Assembly (NCBI GenBank): GCA_003260075.1
Contig: QLIY01000254.1
Location: 62,001-126,000, forward strand
Length of the DNA stretch: 64,000 bases
Direction of reading: 5' to 3'
Origin: Phallusia mammillata
Taxonomy: Eukaryota; Chordata; Ascidiacea; Phlebobranchia; Ascidiidae
Part shown: piece after piece, positions 1-11,598 of the stretch
Position numbering within the stretch: position 1 is the first letter of the stretch
Layout: every line of letters starts with the position of its first letter
Notes under the pieces: model-generated
Seen by the model: the letters and a program-made list of their open reading frames with translations, nothing else
Database searches by the model: none
Told to the model about the DNA's origin: nothing
Made by a program: the position numbers and the translations under genes

Positions 1-2350
1 CAATTCATACATACCATATCAATGGGCTATCTGTGCTCGTGCCGTCGTAAACATATATACGACCGCCGCTATAAAAGTCACATTCATTTAGAATGAACTG
101 TAAAGGGATATGGCTTGATTCTTGTGTCAAAGAGATATTCCAAACACAGTCTGGGACAATATTTGATTCGGGATAACCAACGCTGGTGACAAATGTGTAG
201 GACTGGATGTAACGCTGAACGAGACACTGGTCCTCTGCAACAAAAGTAAATTGTTTTAGAACCACTAAAGACATACATTACCTTGGTAACATGCTGCATT
301 ACAATTAGTTTCAGTAGATACACAAAATATACAATGTTCATCATTAGAGCTAAATAAATTTTTGAGCTTAAATAATAAACTCTCATTAGGCAAAGGGAAT
401 GGCAATAGCAGGCACCATTGAGTATAATGGTTAGGTTTTTCATTTGTGTAGCATGCACAGAGCATATAAAGTCTTAAAATACATTTTATTGTGGCATAAC
501 TGGGTGTGTAACTTCCCTGTATTATTGATAAATATCACATAACATAATAATACAGAAGCTTTCTAAGGATAATATGTTTTCTCTTATGCTTAATGTAGGT
601 CATTTATGTTCGAATTTAAGCAAATTTAAAAGCTCCACAACATAAACAAATCAATTAATGCCACATACCAACAGTGTAATCCATTTTAAATGAAGGCAAT
701 ACTCCGTTATATCCATTATTAGCATACAGGGTTATTTCAATGTAATCCCTCTTCATTGTTAAAGTTTGGGGTTGAACCGATCCACACCACATTCTCTTCA
801 CAGCTGGATAAACACCTACAAACCAATTTCTATGAGCAAAAGTATAGTAATACTGTACTGCACTGCAATACCACTGCCACCCCTCATTATTGTTAGGTAG
901 TATGACATTAAATGTACGTGTAATAACAGTTTTTTTCAATTGGTTCAACAAAAATCCATTGATACAGCGGAATAAATGCTGTAACATACAAAAAAATTCA
1001 AAATATTTTAAAACATTGATTGCCAGTTGTTTAATATCACATAAAATGTAATACATAGTGCATTTATTGACAGCCAACATTTAGTATCATGACACCACAC
1101 ATCACCTAATACAGAGAGATCGGGCCAATTGCATATTTTATTTATTAGGTAATACAAGGAGAATCTTAAACTCTGGTTAATTGCCTAAAAAAAGTTTGGC
1201 TAAGTGGTTATGCAAAAACAGATCCTTGTAGTAGTAGAAAAATAATAGTCGCTTAATCAGAGGTGTTTTAACTTTAATATATATATATTAGCTCATACCT
1301 TCTTTTGAATAGTACGGATCGCTTTTGATGAGCAGATAGTTGTTGTAACATTTCTGTTTGATGTGTATTTCTGTCAAACTGAAAACAATATATTTCTTAT
1401 AACTGCAGAGCCTTTTTATCTTACTCAGACTCCATGTTACAGACTCATATTGGACTCATATTGTTTTTTTCTATACTTTTTTTTCTTTTTTCTTTTTATC
1501 CATCTAACGCAGATTTGTTCCCACGTTTTGGTCAAGAAAGAATGATTCAAACTTTTTCAAATATACACACATTATAGATATTGGTCTAAAGATGGTCCAT
1601 GTGAATTTTGACCCCGTTGGATCCCTCGGTTGACCCACAGCCCCCCAAAACGTGAAATTTTTAATTTACAAATTGGATTCTTGTTACGAAAGAGGAAAAA
1701 ACCTTCAAACTTTTATTCGAATGAAAAAAGATGCTATTACATCTTTACCTCAGAGTAACATATTCTGGAGCAGGCAAATGTAAAGCCCAGCACTTTGTTA
1801 CTGTTGATGTGTTTGACTTGAAATCAATAGTTCCATGTCTTTCAAGAGAAACACACCCTAAGGAGAAATAAACAAAAGTTGAAAATTGTTTACAGGCATG
1901 TTACTTTCAAAATCATTTGCAAAAAGTGACTACAGTGACTTTTAAAACATTTTTAGAGAAGTTTTGAAACATGTTACTGGAAAATACAGCATAACAGTTG
2001 TGTTTGGTAAATATCTTCAATTTAAGTACTTTGTGATGACAATTTTACAGAACACTAGTAGCATTTTGACAAATAATAATTCATACCATCTCTTGTTCCG
2101 GACACCGGATTTTCATAATTGTATTGAACATTTGGAAATGATAAGGCAGACTGTTCTTTAATCACTGCACAAAAACATGAACAGCATTAAAAGACATAAA
2201 TTTGTATCTGTTACCCCCAGCCATAATATTACACATAAGGTTTACAATTTAAATTGATAACACAGTAAAAAATCGTTGTTACATTTAATGTATACCAGGT
2301 AACTTACCAATTGAAACCAGGAAAAACAATATTTCTTGACTAAAATACAT
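1..2350 (-). CDS. Secreted CUB-domain protein, 5' part (runs off the left edge)
   Basis: Five coding exons join in phase: 2350-2308, 1857-1749, 1378-1299, 815-669, 234-15. The start at 2350 begins a short hydrophobic signal peptide (MYFSQEILFFLVSIG). CUB domain 1 follows with the four-cysteine pattern C16-C37 and C61-C88, including the run YNNYLLIKSDPYYSKEG and a C-terminal strand YIEITLYANNGYNG. CUB domain 2 begins near residue 127 (C130, C156, C178, motif YVYDG at 187-191) and is interrupted by the window edge after about 199 aa. CUB domains are extracellular beta-sandwiches used for protein or ligand binding in proteases, receptors and matrix proteins. No protease or other domain is visible here, so the family member cannot be named. 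All introns obey GT-AG, and the phases force the acceptor at 816/817 rather than alternatives further upstream. Confidence 0.8.
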
Positions 2351-2897
2351 TCCAATACCCGAGATTTCTAAACAGGCTGAACTTTTCCAATCTTTCAGTA
2401 TCTTTTCCAACAGAACTTGTTTTTTTACCAACAAATCCAAGGCCCTAACATGGCTGGTCTATTTCATTTTCATTACATATACTCCTAAAGCAAAAACGCT
2501 AAAAAAACAAAAACAAATGAGAAAATATAATCGCTATAAAGCTTTGAATTAAAACTAACAAAATATTACGACACGGAAAAATCTCACTTTCTCAGTTCAC
2601 CCAAACAATCGAAACCCGAAATTTGATGTTTCATAACGGTTCACTCCGATACGCCCAAACAATGGCCACCAGATTTGTGTACGAGTGAGTTTATTGCTAA
2701 TCAGCTGACAAATGCGGTGCTTACCCGTAGCCTCGACGCAGACACATTTCAACAAATTTCGTCAAATAAGGTGATTACCGATATTACTGGTCCTTTAACG
2801 CGAGTTTGAGAATAAATTACTGCCATCAGAGAAGATTTTTAGCCGAAAAAAAATGTAAAGTTTATCTCGTGCAGTTCGGCAAATTGCTTCAAATAAA

Positions 2898-3149
2898 TTA
2901 CACGGTCTATTCGTGTACACTTAACGACTTGTAGCTGAAACCTTATCTTGATTCAACAATTTGCACACAGCAAGTCACTACTGTTTGTATAACGGAAGTT
3001 TCAAACAACGTTTTATCGCCCCCCCCCCTTACACGGTCTATTCGTGTACACTTAACGACTTGTAGCTGAAACCTTACCTTGATTCGACAATTGGCACACA
3101 GCAAGTCACTACTGTTTGCATAACGGAAGTTTTAAACAACGTTTTATCG
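2898..3149. repeat. Near-identical direct duplication across a 10-C tract
   Basis: 2898-3018 and 3029-3149 are the same sequence with a few substitutions, separated by exactly ten C. This fits two alleles placed head to tail rather than a genomic duplication. Confidence 0.8.
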
Positions 3150-3182
3150 GGTTATACACAGGCTGGCGTCTAGCATTTATTC

Positions 3183-3525
3183 TTCCCTCAACTGAGTCAC
3201 AAAGTTGAACGCCGAACTTTTATTTTACTTGTTCTTTCTAACTCCGTTTTGTGTGGGCTAGACTGATTATTATTATTCTAAACGTAAGTTCTAAAAAGTA
3301 AAAACAGCATTTTTTGGTAAAAACACCAATCATTTTTGGCACGAACTTCGAAGTCACCCCCCCCCCCTTCCCTCAACTGAGTCACAAAGTTGAACGCCGA
3401 ACTTTTATTTTACTTTTTCTTTCTAACTCCGTTTTGAGTGGGCTAGACTGATTAAACGTAAGTTCTAAAAAGTAAAAACACGGAAAATGAACCAAAATCA
3501 TTTTTGGCAAGAACTTCGAAGTCAC
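3183..3525. repeat. Near-identical direct duplication across a 10-C tract
   Basis: 3183-3356 and 3367-3525 are copies of each other with substitutions and a short indel (the first copy carries an extra tattattattc-like stretch near 3268). Ten C separate them. Confidence 0.78.
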
Positions 3526-3596
3526 AAACGTTTACATGATAGCCTAAATGAAAAAAAAATATGAGACAATACGAAACTAGCGCCTACCCCCCCCCC

Positions 3597-3642
3597 GAAC
3601 TGTTTTAAGGGGTCGCGGCACCAGAAAGGTTGGGAACCGCTG
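3597..3642. mobile_element. End fragment of a hAT-like non-autonomous element
   Basis: The fragment ends in TTGGGAACCGCTG, a hAT-type terminus related to the element at 42759-42969. It is followed by an 8-bp sequence (ccttaatg, 3643-3650) that exists once, as cctaaatg, at the equivalent site in the neighbouring copy (3543-3550). Its other end is lost behind the poly-C tract. Confidence 0.6.
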
Positions 3643-4092
3643 CCTTAATGGAAAAAAATATGAGACAATACGAAACTAGCGCCTCCCCCCCCCCCACTGA
3701 AATCTTGATCATTGTGCTTTAGCTTTGGCAATATTTTAGTTCTCCACAGCCAGGTTCAACCCCCCCCCCACCTAACAAATTTCTTCAGCAAAATTTCCCA
3801 ATTTTGTAAAAGAAACATCACACTTTAAGATGTGCAATTGGGGATGTAGGTTACAGATTTGTGTGTCGGAAACAAAAAATCTTCAATTTGCAGAAAAAGC
3901 ACATCTATGCACCTTACGTGAAATAAAAGAATGACAGCAATGACAAAAATGCCGCCAGAAAATAAAAAGTCATGGCAGCGAATCTTTCAAATACAAAGTC
4001 CACTTGTTTGAGCAAAACTGAAATCTTGATCATTGTGCTTTAGCTTTGGCAATATTTTAGTTCTTGTCCGTCAGGATTACAAAACATCACTT

Positions 4093-6773
4093 TCACGACT
4101 TGGATCTCCCCGAACGACGTTTACGCTGCGATGACGTCATGCTTACGTCAGAGGGTTGTTTGTCTTTGCAGTCGGTGCAGCGGTTGGCGTTCTTGCAACA
4201 CGGGGAGGGCGTCTCCTCAAGACAGACTCGACACTGAAATAGAACAAATGCATTAAATTATGTTGTAGCAGGCCAGACCACTTAAAGCCGGTCTCCCAAG
4301 CATTCCCATATGGCAAGGCATATGCTTGAAAAATCTAGAAACTTCGTTCATCATGGCTTAATTTAAGTTGAGTGTATTTCGCTGGGTTAAAGATATTGTG
4401 GCAGCACTATTATGATACAATTGCCACATTCATCACAAATGGCTGAGCGTTTTTAAGCTTGCAGTACCCCCCCCCCCAAAGCCGGTCTCCCAAGCATTCC
4501 CATATGGCAAGGCATATGCTTGAAAGATCTAGAAACTTCGTTCATCATAGCTAAATTTAAGTTGGGTACATTTCGCTGGGTGAAAGATATTGTAGCAGCA
4601 CTATTATGATACAATTGCTACATTCATCACAAATGGCTGAGCGTTTTTAAGCTTGCATTAAAAAGCGGATAAATTAACTCACCCAGTTCCGCATTTTTGC
4701 TTCCCGTAATTCCTCTTCATGTTTTTCCTTTAGTTCCTTAATCTTGTCCTCGTATTCCGCAACAACTTGTGAACGTACCTCGTCAAGTTCGTGTTCCGAC
4801 TGTGCAACCAACAAGCGATAAAGATTTAACGAAACAACAATTGCAAATTTGCATTAAAACAGGCAGCTCGATGGCGGACTCATTGTCTGAGCATAACGCA
4901 TTCAGGCCTTTCGCACCCACCGATGATAAAAATAAAACAAACAAACAAAAGCAAGTCCATTCGCGGCAACGATTACGACTGTTCGTAGCACTTCCAGATT
5001 CAAATACGCGTTTTCAACGAAAAAACATTACGACAAAAACAACTGATTAAAAAAACGCATGAAACCAACCTTGATCGCAGCAGCTCTCATCATTTTGCTT
5101 TTGTCCAAGCGATTTGACTCAATTACATAATCTTTGAATCTCATTAGAATAGCTTCGTACCGAGCCTTGCAGCCGCAGTTGTTTTGTTTCAGTTCCGACA
5201 GAATTGTTTGTTCTTCGCTGTCAAAACTCCTTCTTACCGAAATCTGGTTGATAGAAATTAAGAAATGAATAATGTGTTAGGAAAGATGTATTGTAAATGC
5301 AGTTCAACGCAGCCTTAAAAAATTATGAGGTTTTCAAAAGTCTTCATTCACCAAGCAGCAGTCTGGGTGAATCTGGCTTGTTTTTACGTTGTAGTAGAAA
5401 TGTAACTCCGGTAGAGAATCAGTATGCCATAAAACTGATTTTGCAATTACCCAGAATCATCTGTGCAAGTTTTGCAACACCAACAGACTTAAATTAATTG
5501 CACAACAAACAAACAGTATTTTTTGAGCAAAATGTGTCATAAATATATTTTAACAAATCTCACCGGTTTTGAAATAACAGTCACTTCTTCTAACTTGATT
5601 CTTTTTGCCGGTGGTGAGTTACTCTGTAAGCAAAAAAAAAATGATTTGCAAAAAGTTCAGTCATAATATGTGCACAGTAGCAGATTTAGTTAATAAACTT
5701 TAAGTAATCAATCTTGTTGACTTTTACGGTGATGCAATTAAACTTATTTATTGTATAACAGGTTAACCACCTAAAAATGTAAACCAAATTGAAAATGCAC
5801 CTTATCTTTTGTTTCCGATGGAATTTCAGTAGCTAGGTGATTATTTTCATCAACTATTTCTGAATCTGCACATGAAGCCAATTTTAACAAAGTTAACCAA
5901 AATACATATTCAATATTCATGTAAAAACAAAAACAAGAGAAGGTATGTTAGGCATTTAACACAATGAAAAACAATTTCCCAGAAAACCCAACAAAAAATT
6001 CAACAACTAGTAACATTTTAGCATTTATACCAAAGGTGGGCAACCTTTTTGCATGCACGGGCCAAAAAGTAGTGTTATATTGTGGAGACGGGCCGCAACG
6101 ATGGTCATGCAATAACATAGCAGTGCTAGGCAAAGTCAAACACAATGATTTTGTCTTTGTACATGACAATGCCTCTTCTTAGTAATAAACTAAAAACTAT
6201 CAGGTTTAATGTAACAAATCTTTGGTATAAACTGGGCTTTAACACACACATTCCGTTCAGCCGATCAAAATAAAACATGTGTCGCGGGCCGCTCAAAAGT
6301 TGCTCGCGGGCCGCATCCGGCCCGCAGGCCGTAGGTTGCCCACCCCTGATTTATACCAACCAAGAATAAAAAAGTAATACTATAGTTCACATGCTTTGTC
6401 ACGAACTACCAAAGAATATATAACAGCAAAAAAATACACAAGTTACTCTTACCATCAAGGATGTCACTTTTTGCTTCATTTTCTTCATCATCCACAACAA
6501 CACTTCCATTAACATCTGCTTCTGCCTACAAAAACCAAAAGCAATGTTACAGAAAACACCTAAGTTGTAGATATGTCTGATTTCTTACTGTGGTTTTAAC
6601 TGGAGTCGAATGATTGCTTGTCGGTGACGATCGGTTGACTTTTTCCTGTTTAATATTAGCACAAGTTTCATTTTTTTGGTTTTTGTTGACTATTAGGTAG
6701 TGATGGGACGATACCAGGTTTTGAAGCGAGTACCGATACCGAGTAAGAGAACCACATGTAATATACCTTCGAT

Positions 6774-6827
<54 letters not shown>

Positions 6828-9800
6828 TCGGGGTACAGGCTTGCACACACACATGCCGAAAAATATAATCACCACGTGATAGCGAAAAAATATACGTAAC
6901 CCGGTAGAACTTTTTCCCGATTTTGTGCTGTCCGAAGCAAGTATTGGCAAAAAGTTGCCCGTATTCTTATGGTGTTAATCGGCCTTCGGTACTCGTACAT
7001 TGGTATCGAAAATTGAGACAAAATATTTCGATACCGAGTAACGACACCACCGAAATCGCTCGATACCGAGTACCGGGTACTCGTCCCATGACTACTATTA
7101 AGGAATATAATGGTTTAGACACCAATAGGTTACAGAAAAAGACACAGCACAACAATTGAACTATGGGACATTAGTTCCATTAAACAGTGTGCAGTATATT
7201 ATATATTCACAAGGCACTGAAGACTCACTATCCGTGAATAATAACGAAATGGAAATATACCACTAGTATGTTTGCAATGATTGCCTAGATACAAACTTAA
7301 TAGTTTTACATACCATAGCTGTCCCCCCCCCCGTACTTAAGTGTAGTGTTGTACTTAGTTATATACCACTGGCTAATTTAACTGTCATGGTCGGGGTACA
7401 GGCTTGCACACACACATGCCGAAAAATATAATCACCATGTGATAGCGAAAAAATATACATAACCCGGTACAACTTTTTTCCGATTTTGTGTTGTCCGAAG
7501 CAAATATTGGCAAAAAGTTGCCCGTATTCTTATGGTCTAAATCGGCCTTCGGTACTTGTGCATTGGCATTGAAAATTGAGACAAAATATTTCGATACCGA
7601 GTACGAGTATCGACACCACTAAAATTGTTTGTTACCGAGTACCTGGTACTCGTCCCATCACTACTATTAGCCCCCCCCCCTAATAGCTTCATATGACAAA
7701 AGAAAAAAAAATGCAATTTTTTTTGTTAAATTGGAACCTGCCTCTACAAACTGCTGTGCAAGGTTTGTCAAGGAGTGTTCAGCACCAAGTGCAACTGCAT
7801 AGTTGTGGTGGATGAGCAAAGCTTTGGCTAAAAACTCTTCATTGCTTCGAAAGACACAATTGTGGCAATCCTAGAAAATTAAAAATAAGAACAATTTTGC
7901 ACAAAGCAATGATGCTAACTTGAGAAACTTTTATGCCAATACAACTTTGGCGAAGTAGGATCAAATGGTTTAGCTGTAAATGAGTAAAAACAAAATAAAA
8001 CCATTTGAAGACGCTCCAGATCACAATGTGTATGTACAAAGAAGTTGTAATAAGGATGTTCCTCTTCATCTGGTCCCCCCCCCCAATAGGTTACAGAAAA
8101 AGACACAGCACAACAATTGAACTATGGGACATCAGTTCCATTAAACAGTGTGTAGTATATTATATATTCACAAGGCACTGAAGACTCACTATCAGTGGAT
8201 AATAACAAAATATAAATATGCCACTGGTATGTTGGCAATGATTGCTTAGATACAAACTTAATGGCTTTACATACCATAGCTGCCAAGAGCTTAGCATTTT
8301 TTCCTATTCCATAAGGCGAGTCGGACAAGATGATTTTCGATGCTTCGTCTTTGCCTAGTGCCTGAAAAAACATAATGAATTAAAGCACAGAAAATTCAGA
8401 GAGGTTTTTCAGACAATTATAACTTACACATTCACATTGTCTGATGTATTCTTTCATTTCATCGCATGCCTGTTTCCAATGTTGTTTGCGCTTCACCTTG
8501 AGCGTTGCCGGACTAACCGAGATGTTCCGAACAGCCTCTATCGTTATCCATGCCCTAAAATTTGGTGCAGTCTTACATACAATGCTACTAATGCTATTTT
8601 TTAGCATATTTTTGCATCAATGTGTGTCTCCGAGAGGTTTTTAAGTTTCATGTGCTTCACAGATCAACTAATGAATAGCATGATGAAAGATTTATTTTGG
8701 TTATCTGCAAGAAAATCAAGTCAGACCTGGGGTGGTGACGCCCGAAAAATCTTACATCAATTCGTTCATCTTCAACTCGAATCACTTTAGCTGGCCAAAA
8801 GTCAAAACCCTTCTGCTTTGCCCAGACAACCTGGTGTGGTGGATCCTGTTGTAAATAAAATATGTTTTATTGTGAACATAACTAGGCACTATACGTTGAT
8901 TCAAACTTACACAAGGCTTGCAGAACCAGTCCTTCATAGGTTTAGTGTTTGACAAGTAGAAACAGTTTCTGCAAAGCTTAAGTTCTTGCAGTTCATGCTC
9001 ACAATCCTAAAATACAACATAATAACGGCTTTAAATGACCAAAAGTTTTAAAAAAAAAATTTTTTGTTAAATTGTAACCTGCCTCTACAAACTGCTGTGC
9101 AAGGTTAGTCAGGGAGTGATCAGCACCAAGAGCAACTGCATAGTTGTGGTGAATAAGCAAAGCTTTGGCTAAAAACTCTTCGTTGCTTCGGAAAACACAA
9201 TTGTGACAATCCTGGAAAATTGATATAGTATTGAGAAATCCTGGAAAATTGATCTAGTATTGAGAAACTTTGATGCCAACACAACTTTACTAATTGAGAG
9301 CAGATTGTTTAGTTGTAAATGGGTAAAAACAATATGAAACCATTTGAAGACGCTCCAGGTCACAATGTGTGTGTACAAAGAAGTTGTAGTAAGGATGTTC
9401 CTCTTCATCTGGCTTTTTGGCCAGCTCAGTCCACTAAACAAATATGATAAACTGCTATTAAAGCTTTTGACACACAACTCATAATGTACTTACATAATCT
9501 TTCTGTTGTGTAACAACAAAGTAAAGGCTTTTTCCCAGAGCCAATCTCTCCTGTTCATTGGCCTGTTTCTCATTTGCCTGGTTATAAAAATGGCAAATTT
9601 TATTCATATCTGACAGACAACGCACAAAACAACATTTCTTTCCTCTTGGCCCAAAACAAGTTTTTTATTTTTTTTATTTTTGGGAAAGTAAACTAATAAA
9701 GCAACTACAGCAATTGGCCATTTGTAATTAGAAAAATGGAACTTGTCAGGTTGCATAACATATGCATTGAGATACCCCCCCCCCGGTTTTTCATTTGCCT

Positions 9801-10270
9801 GGTTATAAAAAGTGGTATATTTTATTCATATCTGACAGACAACACACAAAACAACATTTCTTTCCTCTTGACCCAGAACAAGTTTGGGCATTTTTTTTAT
9901 TTTTGGGAAAGTAAACTAATAAAGCAACTACAACAATTGGCCTTGATGTAATTAGGAAAATGGAACTTTTTAGGTTGCATAACATATGCATTGACATAAA
10001 TTAAACAAACTCGTTTTTTATGCAGTAAGTACATTTTTTTACACACAAACAAATGTAAGAAAACTAACAATACAAAACATATATATACCTTGCACCAGAC
10101 ACATTTAAAGTTGTGCAGATTTTTCGGTTTATCAAGGCAGAGTTTGTGGTAAACTCGGAAGCATGTTGAGCAGCTGATTACTTTTCCAGGTTTGTGACAT
10201 TCAAAGCAATACCAGTCATGAGATTCTTCACTAATCCTCTCCAACAACTATATTATAAAACACAAAAACT

Positions 10271-10369
<99 letters not shown>

Positions 10370-11291
10370 ACTTACAGCTTCTTTATCTGGAATCCAATAA
10401 CCCTCCTGTTCAATGCCAGCTTTTGACCCCTTGCAGCCCACAGTCACTGTTTCGACGATCAGGGAGTCTGTTACCACTTGGTGGAGGTATTGCAAACATT
10501 CCTTTGGGGGGCAGTTAAACTCTCGTTCCATGTACCTGCATGAAAACATGTGAGTTCAGTCATTTCTTCTTTCTGGCAATACAAAATAAACCCAACACCA
10601 GTCCTAAATTTTGGTGCATGGCGTTTTCGTTCAAACAATTACTTGCAACCTCTCTAATCTTTAAAGTCTAATTGCAAAGTGCATAATTCTTATCGGCAAA
10701 AACCCCCCCCCCCACTCTCGTTCCATGTACCTGCATGAAAACATGTGAGTTCAGTCATTTCGTCTTTGTTCTGGCAATACAAAATAAATCATTAGACTGT
10801 AATCCAACACCAGTCCTAAATTTGGTGCATAGAGTTTTTGTTCAAACAATTACTTGCAACCTCTCTGATCTTTAAAGTCTAATTGCAAAGTGCATAATTC
10901 TTATCGGCAAAATAAATTTCTGATCAAAATTCTTTAACCATTCTTCTTTTTGGACAATCACATAAAAAACATCACAAAACGTGACACATAATCAAAAAAC
11001 AGTTTTGGAAATGTCATGATTAAAAATATGCCAATACAATTCACGACTTTGACTCTCTAGAGAGAAAAGACGTTGGGAATTAACAGCAAGCAGTTTAAAC
11101 ATCTTGATATGTTTATGTCAAATTATGTTGTAGAATCAAATTGCAATTCGGTTTTGATTTTTAATTGCTTACCGTACAACTCGATGCAAATTGGCAATCT
11201 GTCTTTGCTTTCGAATAGTTTCAATAGTTTGGTACAATTGAAAAACAATTGCAGGATCCGAAGATCTACGGACAATCTCCTCAATAGTCAT
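4093..11291 (-). CDS. ZMYND11: ZMYND11-type histone reader (PHD, bromo, PWWP, reduced MYND)
   Basis: Exons: 11291-11173, 10535-10376, 10247-10089, 9577-9494, 9433-9341, 9211-9083, 9006-8911, 8845-8727, 8554-8428, 8361-8275, 6645-6589, 6525-6453, 5865-5801, 5623-5564, 5243-5070, 4799-4683, 4233-4093. They join in phase to about 619 aa; human ZMYND11 is about 600. The N-terminal part carries IRKQRQIAN and [18 protein letters not shown] complete C4HC3 PHD finger spans C107-C145, a bromodomain-like region about 147-248, a zinc knuckle C260/C263/C277/C280, and a PWWP domain with FWPA at 296-299 and VRFFG. A charged coiled coil (535-573) leads into a MYND-like end. The vertebrate protein reads H3.3K36me3 in transcribed chromatin and acts as a co-repressor. 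Intron 6 uses a GC donor. An extra exon between 8275 and 6645 cannot be excluded, because that intron is scrambled by gap tracts. Confidence 0.93.
4284..4659. repeat. Allele-like duplication in the last ZMYND11 intron, containing a SINE tail
   Basis: 4284-4466 and 4478-4659 match with few changes around the C tract 4467-4477. Each copy carries the reverse-oriented tail of the tRNA-derived SINE seen at 36218 and 43370 (motif catatggcaaggcatatgc). Confidence 0.75.
6031..6348. mobile_element. hAT-type MITE with exact 8-bp target duplication
   Basis: Inverted termini read AAGGTGGGCAACCT at the left and AGGTTGCCCACCCCTG at the right. The element is flanked by atttatac on both sides (6023-6030 and 6349-6356). 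It is 318 bp with no coding capacity, and lies in the intron between ZMYND11 exons 6525-6453 and 5865-5801. Same family as 54977-55277. Confidence 0.88.
6698..7094. mobile_element. hAT-type MITE (TAGTGATGGGACG termini), broken by a gap tract
   Basis: Left terminus TAGTGATGGGACG and right terminus CGTCCCATGACTA are inverted repeats. The flanks are ctattagg (6690-6697) and ctattaag (7095-7102). A 52-nt poly-C tract (6775-6826) replaces part of the interior and creates spurious poly-Gly frames. It lies in a ZMYND11 intron. Confidence 0.8.
7391..7663. mobile_element. Second, allelic copy of the same hAT insertion (3' part)
   Basis: This matches 6827-7094 and ends CGTCCCATCACTA. It is followed by ctattag, the same flank as the copy at 6698-7094, so both derive from one insertion event on two haplotypes. 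Confidence 0.7.
7681..8074 (-). pseudogene. Misplaced allelic copy of ZMYND11 exons 5 and 6
   Basis: 7870-7742 duplicates the 43-codon exon 9211-9083 almost perfectly, including the GC splice donor. 8074-8002 duplicates the 3' part of exon 9433-9341. The block is bounded on both sides by ten-C tracts (7671-7680, 8075-8084) and sits downstream of exon 10, so it would be out of order in a transcript. It is best read as the other haplotype inserted at the wrong place. It should not be spliced into the model. Confidence 0.85.
9566..9993. repeat. Allele-like duplication around C tract 9775-9784
   Basis: 9566-9770 and 9790-9993 match with small indels. The first copy includes the acceptor and start of ZMYND11 exon 9577-9494; the second has only the exon edge and is not used in the model. 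Confidence 0.75.
10519..10911. repeat. Allele-like duplication around C tract 10703-10713
   Basis: The sequence starting actctcgttccatgtacctg occurs at 10519 (edge of ZMYND11 exon 2) and again at 10714, continuing for about 190 bp with substitutions and one small indel. Only the first copy is attached to the full exon. Confidence 0.75.
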
Positions 11292-11598
11292 CGTAAATAT
11301 ATTGCAGTTTTTTTTCCAAACAAGCAATTGTTTCCTGACAAGAAAATTCCCAAACACGGAACCAAACAAAAACAAACAACACGCTGGTTTTATTTTTGTT
11401 TCGCTGTAGCGAATAGGCGCGAAAATTTGTCTTTAGGATTTTTATATCAACCAAAAAATGTTGAAAATCATCTCTTTGCGTTTACCAAAGAGTACTAAAC
11501 ATTATCATTGCACCAAATTGCACTAATTTACTGCATTTTTGTCCAAGACTGTTTCGAGTGAATGCAACGAATTTACAAGCCAAAGAGAAAAATAACAC

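Larger units (their letters stand above)
2351..4092. other. Intergenic region between the CUB gene and ZMYND11
   Basis: No coding exon was recognised. The stretch must hold the CUB gene promoter and the ZMYND11 3' end. It is broken by five poly-C tracts (3019-3028, 3357-3366, 3587-3596, 3685-3695, 3760-3768). Duplicated blocks flank them: 2898-3018 repeats at 3029-3149, 3183-3356 at 3367-3525, 3542-3586 at 3643-3684, and 3696-3744 is a stray copy of 4016-4064. Confidence 0.7.
7125..8280. repeat. Split allelic copies 7125-7321 and 8085-8280
   Basis: The block starting with caataggttacagaaaaag occurs at 7125 and at 8085 and runs about 195 bp in each, with scattered substitutions. The first copy stops at tract 7323-7332, inside the 3' end of a partial ZMYND11 exon 10 copy. 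Confidence 0.75.

Noticed and set aside
10194..10549. Long poly-proline and poly-glycine reading frames (also near 6547-6950, 12260-12508, 17068-17355, 19142-19330, 19711-20026, 54932-55250, 59158-59660)
   Set aside because: They exist only because a C or G tract is open in every frame. The tracts look like gap placeholders, and the flanking residues belong to introns, MITEs or real exons in other frames.
11174..11375. Longer N-terminus for ZMYND11 starting at 11375
   Set aside because: The ATG at 11291 gives an N-terminus of the same length as the vertebrate protein; the extra residues upstream have no counterpart and probably translate 5' UTR.
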